A stretch of DNA of 64,000 nt from Saccharomycopsis phalli (lineage: Eukaryota; Ascomycota; Saccharomycetes; Ascoideales; Saccharomycopsidaceae), in contig CP073216.1 in NCBI GenBank assembly GCA_020342235.1, positions 1,178,001 to 1,242,000 of the forward strand, written 5' to 3'. This document shows, piece by piece, positions 63,409-64,000 of the stretch. Position numbers and translations under genes: made by a program. Every line of letters begins with the position of its first letter. The first letter of the stretch is position 1. The notes under the pieces were generated by a model. The model was not told the origin of the DNA. It worked only from the letters and a program-made list of their open reading frames with translations, and did not search any database.

Positions 63409-64000
63409 ATTGGATGGTCTGTGCAGATGCCATGACTGAATTGCATAGAGGAGATGTAAGTAGATGTCAGATTGTAAGTAGATGAATATCATTGTAAGTA
63501 GATAGTAGGACATGTAAGTAGAAAATAGTATAAGTAGCTCGTGTGCAGTAGCTCATACAACTAATTTAAATAATCCCTTTGTCGGTTTAAATTCACAGCT
63601 ATACATCAAGTGCTGGACTCTCATCACAATACATCCACAATCTTTCAACTAGCAATCTCCCGGCTAATCAAGCCTTGCAATTACCATTGTATCTTACATC
63701 TTCCTGCCACGTCCATTCCCCACACTTTTAGCACTATTCCAACGTTTCATCTGTTGCACAGTTTCTTGCGCCTACAACCGTCCTTTGTCGTGGACAACAA
63801 AATACAAATCTCCAGAGCCTAGAATAGCTACATCCTTGTATAAACATATTATAATCCTCTTGTATTAATATTTAAATGTTAGCCGCTTCACAGTAGCAAA
63901 ATCAGTTTATTCTCATGTAAATTCTACACATTAGTGTTGGATGGGTAGATTTTTAAACCAAGGGTGGCAGGTCATAGGAGCAAAACTCCACAGATCATTC
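63409..64000. other. 3' flank of MDV1
   Basis: 63470-63530 has a loose repeat of GTAAGTAGAT. 63748-63850 is a short LINE 3' tail (TACAAATCTCC, AGAGCCTAGAATAGCT). The last bases (about 63920-64000) include ATTAGTGTTGGATGGGTAGATT, which resembles the LINE 3' part in forward orientation and may start another copy. Confidence 0.6.
63748..63850 (+). repeat. Short LINE 3' tail, copy 7
   Basis: CCGTCCTTTGTCGTGGACAA, AATACAAATCTCC, AGAGCCTAGAATAGCT, then a run towards AATATTATAATCC. Diverged from the copies at 50627 and 58245. Confidence 0.6.

Overview
This window comes from a budding yeast (Saccharomycotina). The host genes are compact and look intron-free. They include yeast-type ATG18, TPC1, MEF1, ESA1, an RRD-type PP2A activator, RRP46 and MDV1. 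The seven tRNA genes have yeast-like sequences, including a split tRNA-Pro(TGG) like that of Saccharomyces. I cannot fix the genus. None of the CTG codons I checked demands a non-standard code.

Layout. Positions 1-31 kb are a stack of LTR retrotransposons nested in one another. From the left these are: Ty1/copia element A1 (3' part); the 3' part of copia element B; copia element C, cut off by LTR-A material; a rearranged cluster of A-family pieces; tRNA-Glu; and a Ty3/gypsy element D. D spans 14851-29564 between matching 5-bp target duplications because a whole A element sits inside it, and that A element carries another whole A element in reverse. Positions 29.5-40 kb are an older LTR graveyard with two tRNA-Val copies, tRNA-Ala, a copia remnant, a LINE tail and tRNA-Pro. 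ATG18 (40.5-41.9 kb) is the first host protein gene. Positions 42-49 kb hold 5'-truncated LINEs, a second tRNA-Pro in opposite orientation and LTRs inserted in LTRs.

From 49.3 kb to the end the sequence is mostly ordinary host DNA: TPC1 (+), MEF1 (-), tRNA-Asp, ESA1 (-) divergent from RRD2 (+), RRP46 (+) and MDV1 (+). It has scattered LTR and LINE crumbs and several tandem-repeat arrays upstream of genes. Four host genes act in or on mitochondria or autophagy (TPC1, MEF1, MDV1, ATG18). ESA1, RRD2 and RRP46 act in chromatin acetylation, phosphatase activation and RNA decay. They look like neighbours by position, not one pathway.

Main observations. (1) Gypsy-type LTRs end 13-15 bp from the mature 5' end of every tRNA-Glu, -Ala, -Val and first tRNA-Pro copy here, as expected for integration at Pol III start sites. 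(2) Three copia LTR families each carry the ATG and first dozen codons of gag at the LTR 3' end, with a related peptide. (3) The U3 tandem repeats of LTR-A are replaced by an unrelated repeat in its sister family. (4) A tRNA-Val block is duplicated with both borders exactly at LTR ends, suggesting LTR-LTR recombination. I found no CRISPR array, operon-type system or clearly new protein system.
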